Shown here: piece by piece, positions 1 to 7,417 of the stretch
Position numbering within the stretch: the stretch's first letter is position 1
Layout of the letters: every line of letters begins with the position of its first letter
Source of the DNA: an uncultured Chitinophaga sp.
Lineage (GTDB): Bacteria > Bacteroidota > Bacteroidia > Chitinophagales > Chitinophagaceae
Direction of reading: 5' to 3'
DNA length: 64,000 bases
Assembly: GCF_937898475.1 (NCBI RefSeq)
Contig: NZ_CALEJS010000015.1
Location: 124,001-188,000, forward strand
Made by a program: the position numbers and the translations under genes
Notes under the pieces: model-generated
Seen by the model: the letters and a program-made list of their open reading frames with translations, nothing else
Told to the model about the DNA's origin: nothing
The model's database searches: none

Positions 1-1221
1 AGCGACCTGGTAGATCCCGGGGGCAACGTGATCGGCTGGGCCAATATGCCAGCATCTAAGATCGCTATTGATCCCGTACTGGGCCGCATCGCATTCCCGG
101 CCTTACAGGCGCCGCCTGTCAGTGTAAAAGTGGATTATTACTATGGTTTCAGTGCAGAGATGGGAGGGGGTACCTATGGCAGAACCAACACCTTTGCCAC
201 GGGGCTTGAACAGGAAGGACTGGTAAGGGTGCCTACCGATAAAGCCACGATACAGGAGGCTTTGCTGGAGCTGGCGGCCACGGGTGGTGTTATAGAAATA
301 GAAGACAGCAACTACTATATAGAAACGCCGGTGATCAGTTTAACCGCCGGCACCAAAATAGAGATCCGCGGCAGGGAAGAGGCAAGGCCCGTATTAGTAC
401 TGGCGGGCGATATGGAGATAGCCGGTGAAGCCAACACGGAAGTGTCGCTGAATGGCCTGCTGGTGATTGGCGGCAACCTGCATATCCCTTTACAGAATGC
501 CGGTGGTAACAATAACCAGCTTGCTTTGCTGCATATACAGCATTGTACGCTGGCGCCAGGCGCCACCGCAGCTATCGGTGATGTGGCGGCGCAGCCTTCC
601 CAGCCAAGACTGGTGGTGGAAGCGCCCGGGGCTGCCCTGCGTATCAGCGAAACCATCTGCGGCGCAATACGTGCCACAGAAGGCGCCACCATCCATATCA
701 GCAACAGCATCATTGACGCCGGCGGCGAACAGGAGGTGGCTTATGCAGGGCTTAACGCAACGGATCCCGGCGCTGTACTTCATGTGGAGAACACTACCAT
801 CATCGGGAAGGTCTACACGCGCATTATGGAGATGGCATCCAACACCATCTTCTATGCCAGCCTGCAGGCAGGCGACGGATGGACCTACCCTGTGGCGGCA
901 GAACGCCTGCAGCAGGGCTGTGTACGTTTTTCTTATCTGCCTCCCGGTCATAATCTGCCCCGTCCTTACCGTTGCCAGCCTGCAACACCGGAAGATGCTG
1001 CAAGGGTAAGGCCGGTATTTACCTCGCTGCGCTACGGGGACGCAGGCTATTGCCAGCTGAGCGGGCACAGCGCAGCGGAGATCAGGCAGGGCGCAGACGA
1101 TGAAGCGGAAATGGGCGTTTTTCATAACCTCTATCAACCACAACGGGAAGCTAACCTACGCGTAAGGTTAAACGAATATCTCCGCTTTGGATTAGAGGCA
1201 GGAATATTTTACGCTTCTTAA
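1..1221 (+). CDS. Phage-tail/eCIS-associated beta-helix protein, 5' end outside window
   Basis: The reading frame is open to base 1, so this is the C-terminal part (about 406 residues visible) of a longer protein; the GTG at 28 is not a credible start. The visible part starts with a segment ending in a GFSAEMGGG motif, followed by a run of short alternating hydrophobic strands with Asn/Gly turns (roughly codons 80-300) typical of a right-handed parallel beta-helix. The C-terminus contains a conserved-looking block (VFTSLRYGD, GADDEAEMG, YQPQREANLR) that I recognise from large tail-associated proteins beside DUF6519 genes in contractile-injection-system loci. Probably a structural spike, fibre or baseplate-associated component of an extracellular tail-like particle. 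It lies 30 bases upstream of the DUF6519 gene on the same strand, suggesting one transcript. The family assignment is by memory of motif pattern; exact position in the particle is inference. Confidence 0.7.
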   Translation, partial: SDLVDPGGNVIGWANMPASKIAIDPVLGRIAFPALQAPPVSVKVDYYYGFSAEMGGGTYGRTNTFATGLEQEGLVRVPTDKATIQEALLELAATGGVIEIEDSNYYIETPVISLTAGTKIEIRGREEARPVLVLAGDMEIAGEANTEVSLNGLLVIGGNLHIPLQNAGGNNNQLALLHIQHCTLAPGATAAIGDVAAQPSQPRLVVEAPGAALRISETICGAIRATEGATIHISNSIIDAGGEQEVAYAGLNATDPGAVLHVENTTIIGKVYTRIMEMASNTIFYASLQAGDGWTYPVAAERLQQGCVRFSYLPPGHNLPRPYRCQPATPEDAARVRPVFTSLRYGDAGYCQLSGHSAAEIRQGADDEAEMGVFHNLYQPQREANLRVRLNEYLRFGLEAGIFYAS

Positions 1222-1237
1222 AATCATTTAAACTTAT

Positions 1238-1243
1238 AGGAGG
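1238..1243 (+). promoter_or_regulatory. Strong Shine-Dalgarno AGGAGG before the DUF6519 gene
   Basis: A perfect AGGAGG lies eight bases upstream of the ATG at 1252. Most genes in this window lack a good Shine-Dalgarno, as is usual in Bacteroidota, so this one stands out and fixes the start. It suggests high translation of a structural protein. Confidence 0.7.
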
Positions 1244-1251
1244 ATAAAACA

Positions 1252-4164
1252 ATGCCAGGAGATTATTCTCGAAAAATATTCAACCGGCAAAAGCACTACA
1301 GCGGAGTGCTGATGCAACAGGGCCGGGTACAACTGGATGCCGACTGGAATGAACAACTGGACATTCAGCAATACAGAACGCATACGGAGAGTATCGATGT
1401 GATAGGCTCTTCCGGTGTGCCCAAAAAAGGAGACGGTTTTAAGATCAGCGTACTGCCGGGCGGTACTGATCTGCTGATCGCCCCGGGCCGCCTGTATGTA
1501 TCCGGTTTGCTGTGTGAGCTGGATCCTGCTATGCCGCCGGTTACCTACAAGCAGCAGCCCTGGTATCCTAACCCGGATATCCAGCACTTTATCGGCAGCC
1601 CATTATCCAGCCCCCCGGGAAGCCCGCCTGCGAGTCCGCCTGCGAGTCCGCCATCCAGTCCGCCGGGAAGCCCGCCCTCACCGGTCATTTCCCTGAACCT
1701 GCAGAACGGCGCCTACATTGCCTACCTGGAAGCCTGGCAGCGGGAGATCAATTACCACGATGATCCGCTGATACAGGAAGTAGCCCTTGGCGAAGCAGAC
1801 ACTACCACCCGTTTACAAACGGTATGGCAGGTAAAGCTGCTGAAGGTGAACCCGGGCAATGCAACACCGGAATGCGACAGCGTATTTCCCGAATGGGATA
1901 CTATCATTGCGCCGCCGAGCGGCAGGATGAATGTACGCACCAACAAGGCGGCAGATTCGCCTAACCCGTGTTCGCTGCCGCCGAGCGCAGGATTCCGCCG
2001 GCTGGAGAACCAGTTGTACCGGGTGGAAGTGCAGCGTAACGGAACACGTGCCAATGCGCGTTTCAAATGGTCAAGAGACAACGGATCTGTAGAAACCAGG
2101 ATTGAGAAAGTGAACGGCAGCATTCTTACCGTTGCCGATGTAGGGAAAGATGATATACTGGGTTTCGGTATTGGCCAGTGGGTAGAGATCGTAGATGAAA
2201 CAGCTACACTGAACAATACGCCGCATCCGCTGGTGAAGATACACGGCATCAATCCCGCTACGCGCGAGATCACGCTGGAAAGTTCAGCCGCTGCCTATGC
2301 GGGTATCACTAACCTGAAACTGCGCAGATGGGATCAGTCTGATGCAGCTGCTACTGCCGATGGTGTTCCCATGACAGGCGACTGGCTGGACCTGGAAGAC
2401 GGCATACAGGTACAGTTCTCAGAAGGTAATTATAAAGCCGGCGACTATTGGCTGATACCTGCCCGTACTGCTACCGGTGAAGTAGAATGGCCGCCTTACG
2501 CTATTCCCAATACCAGCCCGGTATCACAGCCGCCCGCCGGTACGCCGCACTATTACTGCCGCCTGGCACTGATCACGGTGCAGAATGGCAGCGCGGAAAT
2601 AGATGATTGCCGTGAGCTGTTTCCTTCATTGACAGAGATCTGTGCAGAGGATATCTGCTACACCAGCAATACCTGTTTGTCGCAGGCCACCACCGTTCAG
2701 GAAGCGCTGGACCTGCTTTGCGCCAGCCGCAGCGGCGCCTGTACCTTTACGGCCATGCCGGGCCCGGGATGGGAGAGCGTATTTGACCAGATACCAGCAG
2801 GCACAGACGCCCAGGTGTGTTTCCCGGCAGGATCGTATCCGGTAACGCAACCCGTGCAGATCACCAACAAAGGACATATCAAGATCAGCGGCTGCGGCCC
2901 CGGCACACGCATCCTGGCGCCCGCTGCGGAAGCTGCGATGGTGTTCAATAATTGTAAGTCGGTTCTGGTACGTGATATCTATGCGGAAACCGGCAGCGCT
3001 GGTCCGGCACGATTGAACGGAACGCTGACCTTTGTGAACTGCCCCAATGTGGACATAGAATATGTGAACCTGAAATGCGGCAGCGGATTTACCAAAAACG
3101 CTACGTGTATCACTACCCGTAATGATCCGGCCAGTCCGGGACAGGTACGCATACAAAACTGTAACCTCAGTGTTGGTTACCTGCAGCAGGGTATACTGGT
3201 GGTGAACGCATTGCGTTCGCTCATAGAGCATAACGTGATCACCGTATACGAAAGACCTGCCAATGTACTGACTTTCCCTGAGCTGGTGAAAGCAGCGGAA
3301 TACCGGGCAGCTGCCAGGAGCATCTTTATGTATGATGTACAGCTCACCCCCGGTGAAACAGGACCCGGTTTTGTAATACTGACCTTTGCCAATGTGCGCA
3401 TTCAGTTCAGAACCTACAGCAGCCTGTTAACGCAGGCTGCCTGGGCCGCCTTGTTACAGGCTAACCCGCCTACCGACCAGGTGATCGTTACACCGATGGG
3501 GCTCCTGATGTATGTTAGAAAACTGGTAGACCGCATACTGCTGGATGAGACTTTCAGGAATAACATCGGAAGAGGCAATGCATTTGCTTCGCTGTTTAAC
3601 CTGATCGTGCGGACGGATGAAACATTCGGATGGGCTGGTATAACGGTTGGCGGACAAATCGCCAAAGAAGTAAAGGTACATCAGAATACGGTAGAGGGAT
3701 TTCTGCAGGGAGTACACGTAGGGGTAAGTCACCGGGTAACCAATAATTCACGCGACCTCGCAGAAGCCGTTACCATAGCAGATAACAACATTACAATAGT
3801 GCTGCCGCTGTATGGCGGGCGCTGGGACCGCCACGGTATTTTTGCAGGCAACACCCAGAGCCTGGTGATAGAAAATAATCATGTGCAGCTGCGGCGATTG
3901 AGTGCAAACACCAATATCATTGCTATAGATGGTCTACGGGTGTGGGGGCAGCTGGGCGGAAGGATGATGGTGACGCAGAATCACCTGTTGAGTGCAGACA
4001 ATAACCAGAAGAACAGCTTTAATATCGGTATTCATATTAACCCCATATTGCAGCGGCCTAACACTGCGCAATGGATCGTGATGTGGAATGTGGCGCCTTC
4101 TGTCAATACCACGGTAGTAGTGATCAATGGGGCGATTGCGCTGGAAGGTACCAACGCAGGTTAA
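1252..4164 (+). CDS. DUF6519 domain tail protein with proline-rich linker and beta-helix
   Basis: The 970-residue protein opens with a motif (KHYSGVLMQQGRVQLDADWNEQ region, residues about 15-40) characteristic of DUF6519 proteins, which occur in phage-tail-like injection-system loci. Residues about 116-144 are a repeated S-P-P-x linker (low complexity, see separate repeat). After a central domain of about 350 residues, residues about 500-930 show strand-turn periodicity and Asn-rich turns (for example IENNHV, ITNKGHIKISGCG) of a parallel beta-helix like pectate-lyase-fold tail spikes. No catalytic site for polysaccharide cleavage could be identified by eye. Likely a receptor-binding or spike component of the particle. 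The start is fixed by a strong AGGAGG. It is followed by a gene-free stretch with a terminator at 4327-4361, so the structural part of the operon probably ends here. Confidence 0.75.
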   Translation: MPGDYSRKIFNRQKHYSGVLMQQGRVQLDADWNEQLDIQQYRTHTESIDVIGSSGVPKKGDGFKISVLPGGTDLLIAPGRLYVSGLLCELDPAMPPVTYKQQPWYPNPDIQHFIGSPLSSPPGSPPASPPASPPSSPPGSPPSPVISLNLQNGAYIAYLEAWQREINYHDDPLIQEVALGEADTTTRLQTVWQVKLLKVNPGNATPECDSVFPEWDTIIAPPSGRMNVRTNKAADSPNPCSLPPSAGFRRLENQLYRVEVQRNGTRANARFKWSRDNGSVETRIEKVNGSILTVADVGKDDILGFGIGQWVEIVDETATLNNTPHPLVKIHGINPATREITLESSAAAYAGITNLKLRRWDQSDAAATADGVPMTGDWLDLEDGIQVQFSEGNYKAGDYWLIPARTATGEVEWPPYAIPNTSPVSQPPAGTPHYYCRLALITVQNGSAEIDDCRELFPSLTEICAEDICYTSNTCLSQATTVQEALDLLCASRSGACTFTAMPGPGWESVFDQIPAGTDAQVCFPAGSYPVTQPVQITNKGHIKISGCGPGTRILAPAAEAAMVFNNCKSVLVRDIYAETGSAGPARLNGTLTFVNCPNVDIEYVNLKCGSGFTKNATCITTRNDPASPGQVRIQNCNLSVGYLQQGILVVNALRSLIEHNVITVYERPANVLTFPELVKAAEYRAAARSIFMYDVQLTPGETGPGFVILTFANVRIQFRTYSSLLTQAAWAALLQANPPTDQVIVTPMGLLMYVRKLVDRILLDETFRNNIGRGNAFASLFNLIVRTDETFGWAGITVGGQIAKEVKVHQNTVEGFLQGVHVGVSHRVTNNSRDLAEAVTIADNNITIVLPLYGGRWDRHGIFAGNTQSLVIENNHVQLRRLSANTNIIAIDGLRVWGQLGGRMMVTQNHLLSADNNQKNSFNIGIHINPILQRPNTAQWIVMWNVAPSVNTTVVVINGAIALEGTNAG
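1597..1683 (+). repeat. Tandem S-P-P-x codon repeat (proline-rich linker)
   Basis: A degenerate repeat built on agcccgcctgcgagtccg-like units encodes SPPG, SPPA and SPPS tetrapeptides repeated about six times (residues about 116-144 of the DUF6519 protein). It is likely a stiff extended linker between two folded parts; repeat number may vary between strains by slippage. Confidence 0.8.
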
Positions 4165-4239
4165 GTGCAAAAAAAAGTTTGATGTTGCCGCTAAAAAACT
4201 GATCAGAAAATTGGTGTTACGGTTATTAATGTTTAACTT

Positions 4240-4317
4240 TATAACTGCAGCGCGATTCCGTTCGGTAAGGTAGAGTTGTAGCAATGCGTCTCTAGGGTTC
4301 GACTCCCGGCGTTGTAC
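4240..4317 (+). other. tRNA-like sequence, possible degenerate tRNA or attachment-site remnant
   Basis: The segment contains a T-arm-like block (GGGTTCGACTCCC, 4295-4307) and a D-loop-like GGTAAGGTAGAG. An acceptor-like pair exists: TATAACT at 4240-4246 and CGTTGTA at 4310-4316 pair at six of seven positions including one wobble, giving a total length close to a real tRNA. I could not find a consistent D-stem or a seven-base anticodon loop, and the T-stem has an A-G mismatch, so this is not called a functional tRNA. A terminator follows ten bases later. It could be a decayed tRNA or an integration scar, or chance. Confidence 0.3.
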
Positions 4318-4326
4318 ATAGTTTAG

Positions 4327-4361
4327 CGAGGGTGGCATCAGTCTCCCTCGTTTTTCTTTTT
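4327..4361 (+). terminator. Rho-independent terminator
   Basis: CGAGGG (4327-4332) pairs with CCCTCG (4345-4350) around a 12-base loop and is followed directly by TTTTTCTTTTT. It lies downstream of the DUF6519 gene and the tRNA-like segment and upstream of the glycosyltransferase fusion, so it separates the tail genes from the next transcript. Confidence 0.8.
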
Positions 4362-4396
4362 AGCCCCATATACATTTCCCGCAAAAATTTACTGCC

Positions 4397-6616
4397 ATGC
4401 TTTACGATACAGCCCCTATGGTTTCCTGTATCATGCCCACCTACAACCGCAGGGAGTTCATTCCTAATGCCATCCGTTATTTCCTGCGACAGGACTACGA
4501 TAACAAGGAACTGATCATAATTGATGATGGCACAGACAATATAGCAGACCTGGTGCCGGATGCGCCTATGATCCGCTATTACCGGCTGGATCAGAAGATC
4601 ACGCTGGGTGCCAAACTGAACCTGGCTGCCGGTTATGCCAACGGAGATATTATTGCCCACTGGGATGACGATGACTGGTATGCCGTGCGCCGGCTGAAGT
4701 ACCAGGTAAGTGCATTGCAGCAGGCGCAGACAGATGTTTGTGGTATCAATCACCTGCTGTATTATGATCTGCAGAAACAAAATGCCTACCAGTATATTTA
4801 TCCTGCCAACCAGCGGGTGTGGCTGTTGGGGAGTTCGCTTTGCTATACCCGCGAAACATGGAACCGGCACCGCTTTGCGGAGATCGATGTAGGGATGGAC
4901 GGCCTGTTTGTATGGAGCATGTCGTCAGACCGGGTAACGGTGTTGCCGGATCCTACCTTCTCGGTGCACATGATCCACAACAGCAATGTAAGTCCGAAGA
5001 AAACAGATGGTACCTGGTGGCATCATTTTCCTGTGGAGGAAATAGAAAAAGTAATGGGGCCGGACTGGCCCATGTACAGCACTAACGGTATTGTAGTGCC
5101 GCAGCCTGTTGTGCAGACGCCTGTATTGCACGACAGGACCGTAATACAGCCTTATAAGCAGTTGCAGAACGTATATGCATGCCTGGTGCATGAGAATGAA
5201 GACTGCATTATTGACCTGGTACGGAACCTGCATCACCTTGACCCTGATGCGGTGATCCTGTTGTACAACGGTGGCCAGCAAACCGGCCTGATGAAGCAGC
5301 ACTTTCCTTTTCATACATTCAACGCATACATACATCCATCGCCCGTTCCGGCAAGATGGGGATACCTGCATAGCTTTGCCCTTAATTGTATGGAATATGC
5401 GCTGGAGCATTTTCCTTTTGATACCATTACCATTGTAGATTCAGATCAGCTGGCCATACGCAGCGGTTTTACAGACTACATCAGCCGTTTCTTTTCCGCT
5501 GCGGAAGATGATGTAGGCATGTTGTCAAGCCGGCAGGAAATAGTGAACAGGGATACCAATATTGCACCAGCCATCCATGCGTTCCGGGAGTACGAGCTAT
5601 GGCAGCCTTTCCTGAGAAAGTTTAAAGATGGAGAAAGCAAATTCCTGCACTGGACCTTCTGGCCCTCCACCGTGTTTACTGCCGATGCCGCGCGAGACCT
5701 GGTAAAGATCTTCAAAGAAGACGGGCAGCTGCAGGACATTATGCAGGCGTCCGGGATTTGGGCTACCGAAGAGATCATACTGCCTACCATTACCCGTTTG
5801 CTGGGTTATAACATTGTGCAGAACCCCAGCAGTTACGACTATGTAAAATACAAGGTAGCCTACAGCATATCTGACCTGGAACATGCTTTCCGCAGAACGG
5901 ATGCTTTCTGGATGCATCCGGTGCCCAGGCAGTACAATGATCCGCTCAGAACACATGCCCGGAAAAGGTTCGGGCATTATGTAGATAACACCTCCCATTT
6001 ACTAAACAATGCAGCTCCCGCTATGTTACTTGCATCCAACCTTTTGAATAAGGTAAAACAGATAGAAGGATGGCTGGACGACCAGGAAGCCGACCTGCTG
6101 ATGTCCAGTGCCATTAAATCCGGTATTGACCTGCCTGCACCGCCGGTTATTGTAGAAATAGGCAGCTACCAGGGTAAATCTACCGTACTGCTGGGCAGCG
6201 TGATGAAAACCTATTTCCCGCAGGGAAAGGTGTATGCCATAGACCCGCATGAAGGCGTGGTGGGTGCAGCAGATCAGGGTTTGCAGGCAACGCCGCCTAC
6301 CCTGGTCAGGTTCAGGCAGAATATTGAAAATGCCGGTTTATCATCAGTGGTAGAGACGATTAAAGAATTCTCCTTTAACGTGAAATGGGAAACACCGATC
6401 TCTTTATTGTTCATTGATGGATTGCATGATTATCCTAATGTAGCAAGGGATTTCTGGCACTTTGCCGGCTGGGTGAAAAAGGGCGGGTATATTGCTTTTC
6501 ATGACTATGCGGATTATTACCCCGGTGTGCAGGCTTTTGTGAATGAGCTACTGGGAACAGGGGCGTATAAGAAAGTGCAGCAGGCAAATAGTTTGATGGT
6601 GGTGCAGAAGGTTTAA
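4397..6616 (+). CDS. Tri-domain glycosyltransferase-glycosyltransferase-methyltransferase fusion
   Basis: The 739-residue protein has three parts. Residues about 8-230 are a family-2 GT-A glycosyltransferase: SCIMPTYNRREF at the N-terminus, IIDDGTD for nucleotide binding, and the acidic metal-binding run HWDDDDW. Residues about 260-520 look like a second GT-A-type transferase with an IVDSDQ motif (DxD-like) and TFWPSTVF. Residues about 570-735 are a class I SAM-dependent methyltransferase of the Methyltransf_24 type: VEIGSYQGKST (motif I), YAIDPHEG (acidic residue after beta2), LLFIDGLHDY, and AFHDYADYYPGV. It probably builds and methylates a sugar chain. The acceptor is unknown; its place between tail-spike and effector genes suggests the particle itself or the surface anchor, which is inference. 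Only 14 bases separate it from the next glycosyltransferase gene. Confidence 0.8.
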   Translation: MLYDTAPMVSCIMPTYNRREFIPNAIRYFLRQDYDNKELIIIDDGTDNIADLVPDAPMIRYYRLDQKITLGAKLNLAAGYANGDIIAHWDDDDWYAVRRLKYQVSALQQAQTDVCGINHLLYYDLQKQNAYQYIYPANQRVWLLGSSLCYTRETWNRHRFAEIDVGMDGLFVWSMSSDRVTVLPDPTFSVHMIHNSNVSPKKTDGTWWHHFPVEEIEKVMGPDWPMYSTNGIVVPQPVVQTPVLHDRTVIQPYKQLQNVYACLVHENEDCIIDLVRNLHHLDPDAVILLYNGGQQTGLMKQHFPFHTFNAYIHPSPVPARWGYLHSFALNCMEYALEHFPFDTITIVDSDQLAIRSGFTDYISRFFSAAEDDVGMLSSRQEIVNRDTNIAPAIHAFREYELWQPFLRKFKDGESKFLHWTFWPSTVFTADAARDLVKIFKEDGQLQDIMQASGIWATEEIILPTITRLLGYNIVQNPSSYDYVKYKVAYSISDLEHAFRRTDAFWMHPVPRQYNDPLRTHARKRFGHYVDNTSHLLNNAAPAMLLASNLLNKVKQIEGWLDDQEADLLMSSAIKSGIDLPAPPVIVEIGSYQGKSTVLLGSVMKTYFPQGKVYAIDPHEGVVGAADQGLQATPPTLVRFRQNIENAGLSSVVETIKEFSFNVKWETPISLLFIDGLHDYPNVARDFWHFAGWVKKGGYIAFHDYADYYPGVQAFVNELLGTGAYKKVQQANSLMVVQKV

Positions 6617-6630
6617 ATCTCCCAACGACC

Positions 6631-7395
6631 ATGAAAAAACGTTCCCGCGCCGTCGTTACCATGGCGCAGAATGAAGCGGTATTCTTACCTATCTGGTGGA
6701 AATACTACTCCCAATTCTTTGCACCGGAAGACATTTACATCCTCGACCATGATACCGTAGACGGATCTACTTCCGGGCCGGGTTTTGTACGTGTACCCGT
6801 TTCTCACCCCGTAACCGACTGGGCATGGCACCGCGATATGCTGCAGCTGCAGCAGCACCGCCTGATCGACGAATATGACATGGTGCTTTGCACAGATGCA
6901 GACGAGATCGTAGCGCCTGATCCCGCTACCGGTAACCTGGGCGACTACCTGGACCGCTTTGAAGGAGAATTTGTGAACTGTTGCGGTTATGAAGTGCTGC
7001 ACATGCATGAAACCGAAAGCCCCCTGGACCACTCACGGCCTATCCTGCAGCAGCGGGCGCACTGGTATCATAACCCCGTTTATTCCAAACCCTTACTGGC
7101 AACAGTGCCCATGCAATGGCACGGCGGTTTGCATACCCGGGTAGATGGAAGAACGGCAGCAGACAGCTCCCTCTACCTCATTCACCTGCATCGCATGGAT
7201 TATGATATCTGTTATCAGCGGCATTGCCAGCGTTCTTCCCGCCCCTGGAACCAGCGGGATATTGATGAACGCTGGGGCTACCAGAACAGGATCACGGAAG
7301 CCGGGCAGTTCAGGCAGTGGTTCTATCATGACAGCTGTTCTGCTACACCGATATCGGTAGAGCGGATACCTGATAAATGGAGAAATGTAATTTGA
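6631..7395 (+). CDS. Glycosyltransferase, GT2/GT92-like
   Basis: The 254-residue protein begins with AVVTMAQNEAVFLPIWWKYY, the pattern of the Glyco_tranf_2_4 type (single GT-A domain acting after N-E-x-x-x-L-xx-W recognition), and has a clear DxD-containing motif CTDADEIVAPDP at about residues 88-99. No signal peptide or membrane segment is seen, so it probably works on the cytoplasmic side. It lies 14 bases after the glycosyltransferase-methyltransferase fusion and 22 bases before the first DUF4157 gene, so it is likely co-transcribed with both. Sugar donor and acceptor cannot be told from sequence. Confidence 0.75.
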   Translation: MKKRSRAVVTMAQNEAVFLPIWWKYYSQFFAPEDIYILDHDTVDGSTSGPGFVRVPVSHPVTDWAWHRDMLQLQQHRLIDEYDMVLCTDADEIVAPDPATGNLGDYLDRFEGEFVNCCGYEVLHMHETESPLDHSRPILQQRAHWYHNPVYSKPLLATVPMQWHGGLHTRVDGRTAADSSLYLIHLHRMDYDICYQRHCQRSSRPWNQRDIDERWGYQNRITEAGQFRQWFYHDSCSATPISVERIPDKWRNVI

Positions 7396-7417
7396 TCTTT
7401 TCCCTCCGGAACACTAT

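Noticed and set aside
4240..4317. Functional tRNA
   Set aside because: No D-stem or anticodon stem-loop of correct size could be formed, and the T-stem has a mismatch.
3934..4338. 134-codon minus-strand frame containing RRESNP
   Set aside because: RRESNP is the usual artefact of translating tRNA-like T-arm DNA backwards; the rest is antisense to the DUF6519 gene.
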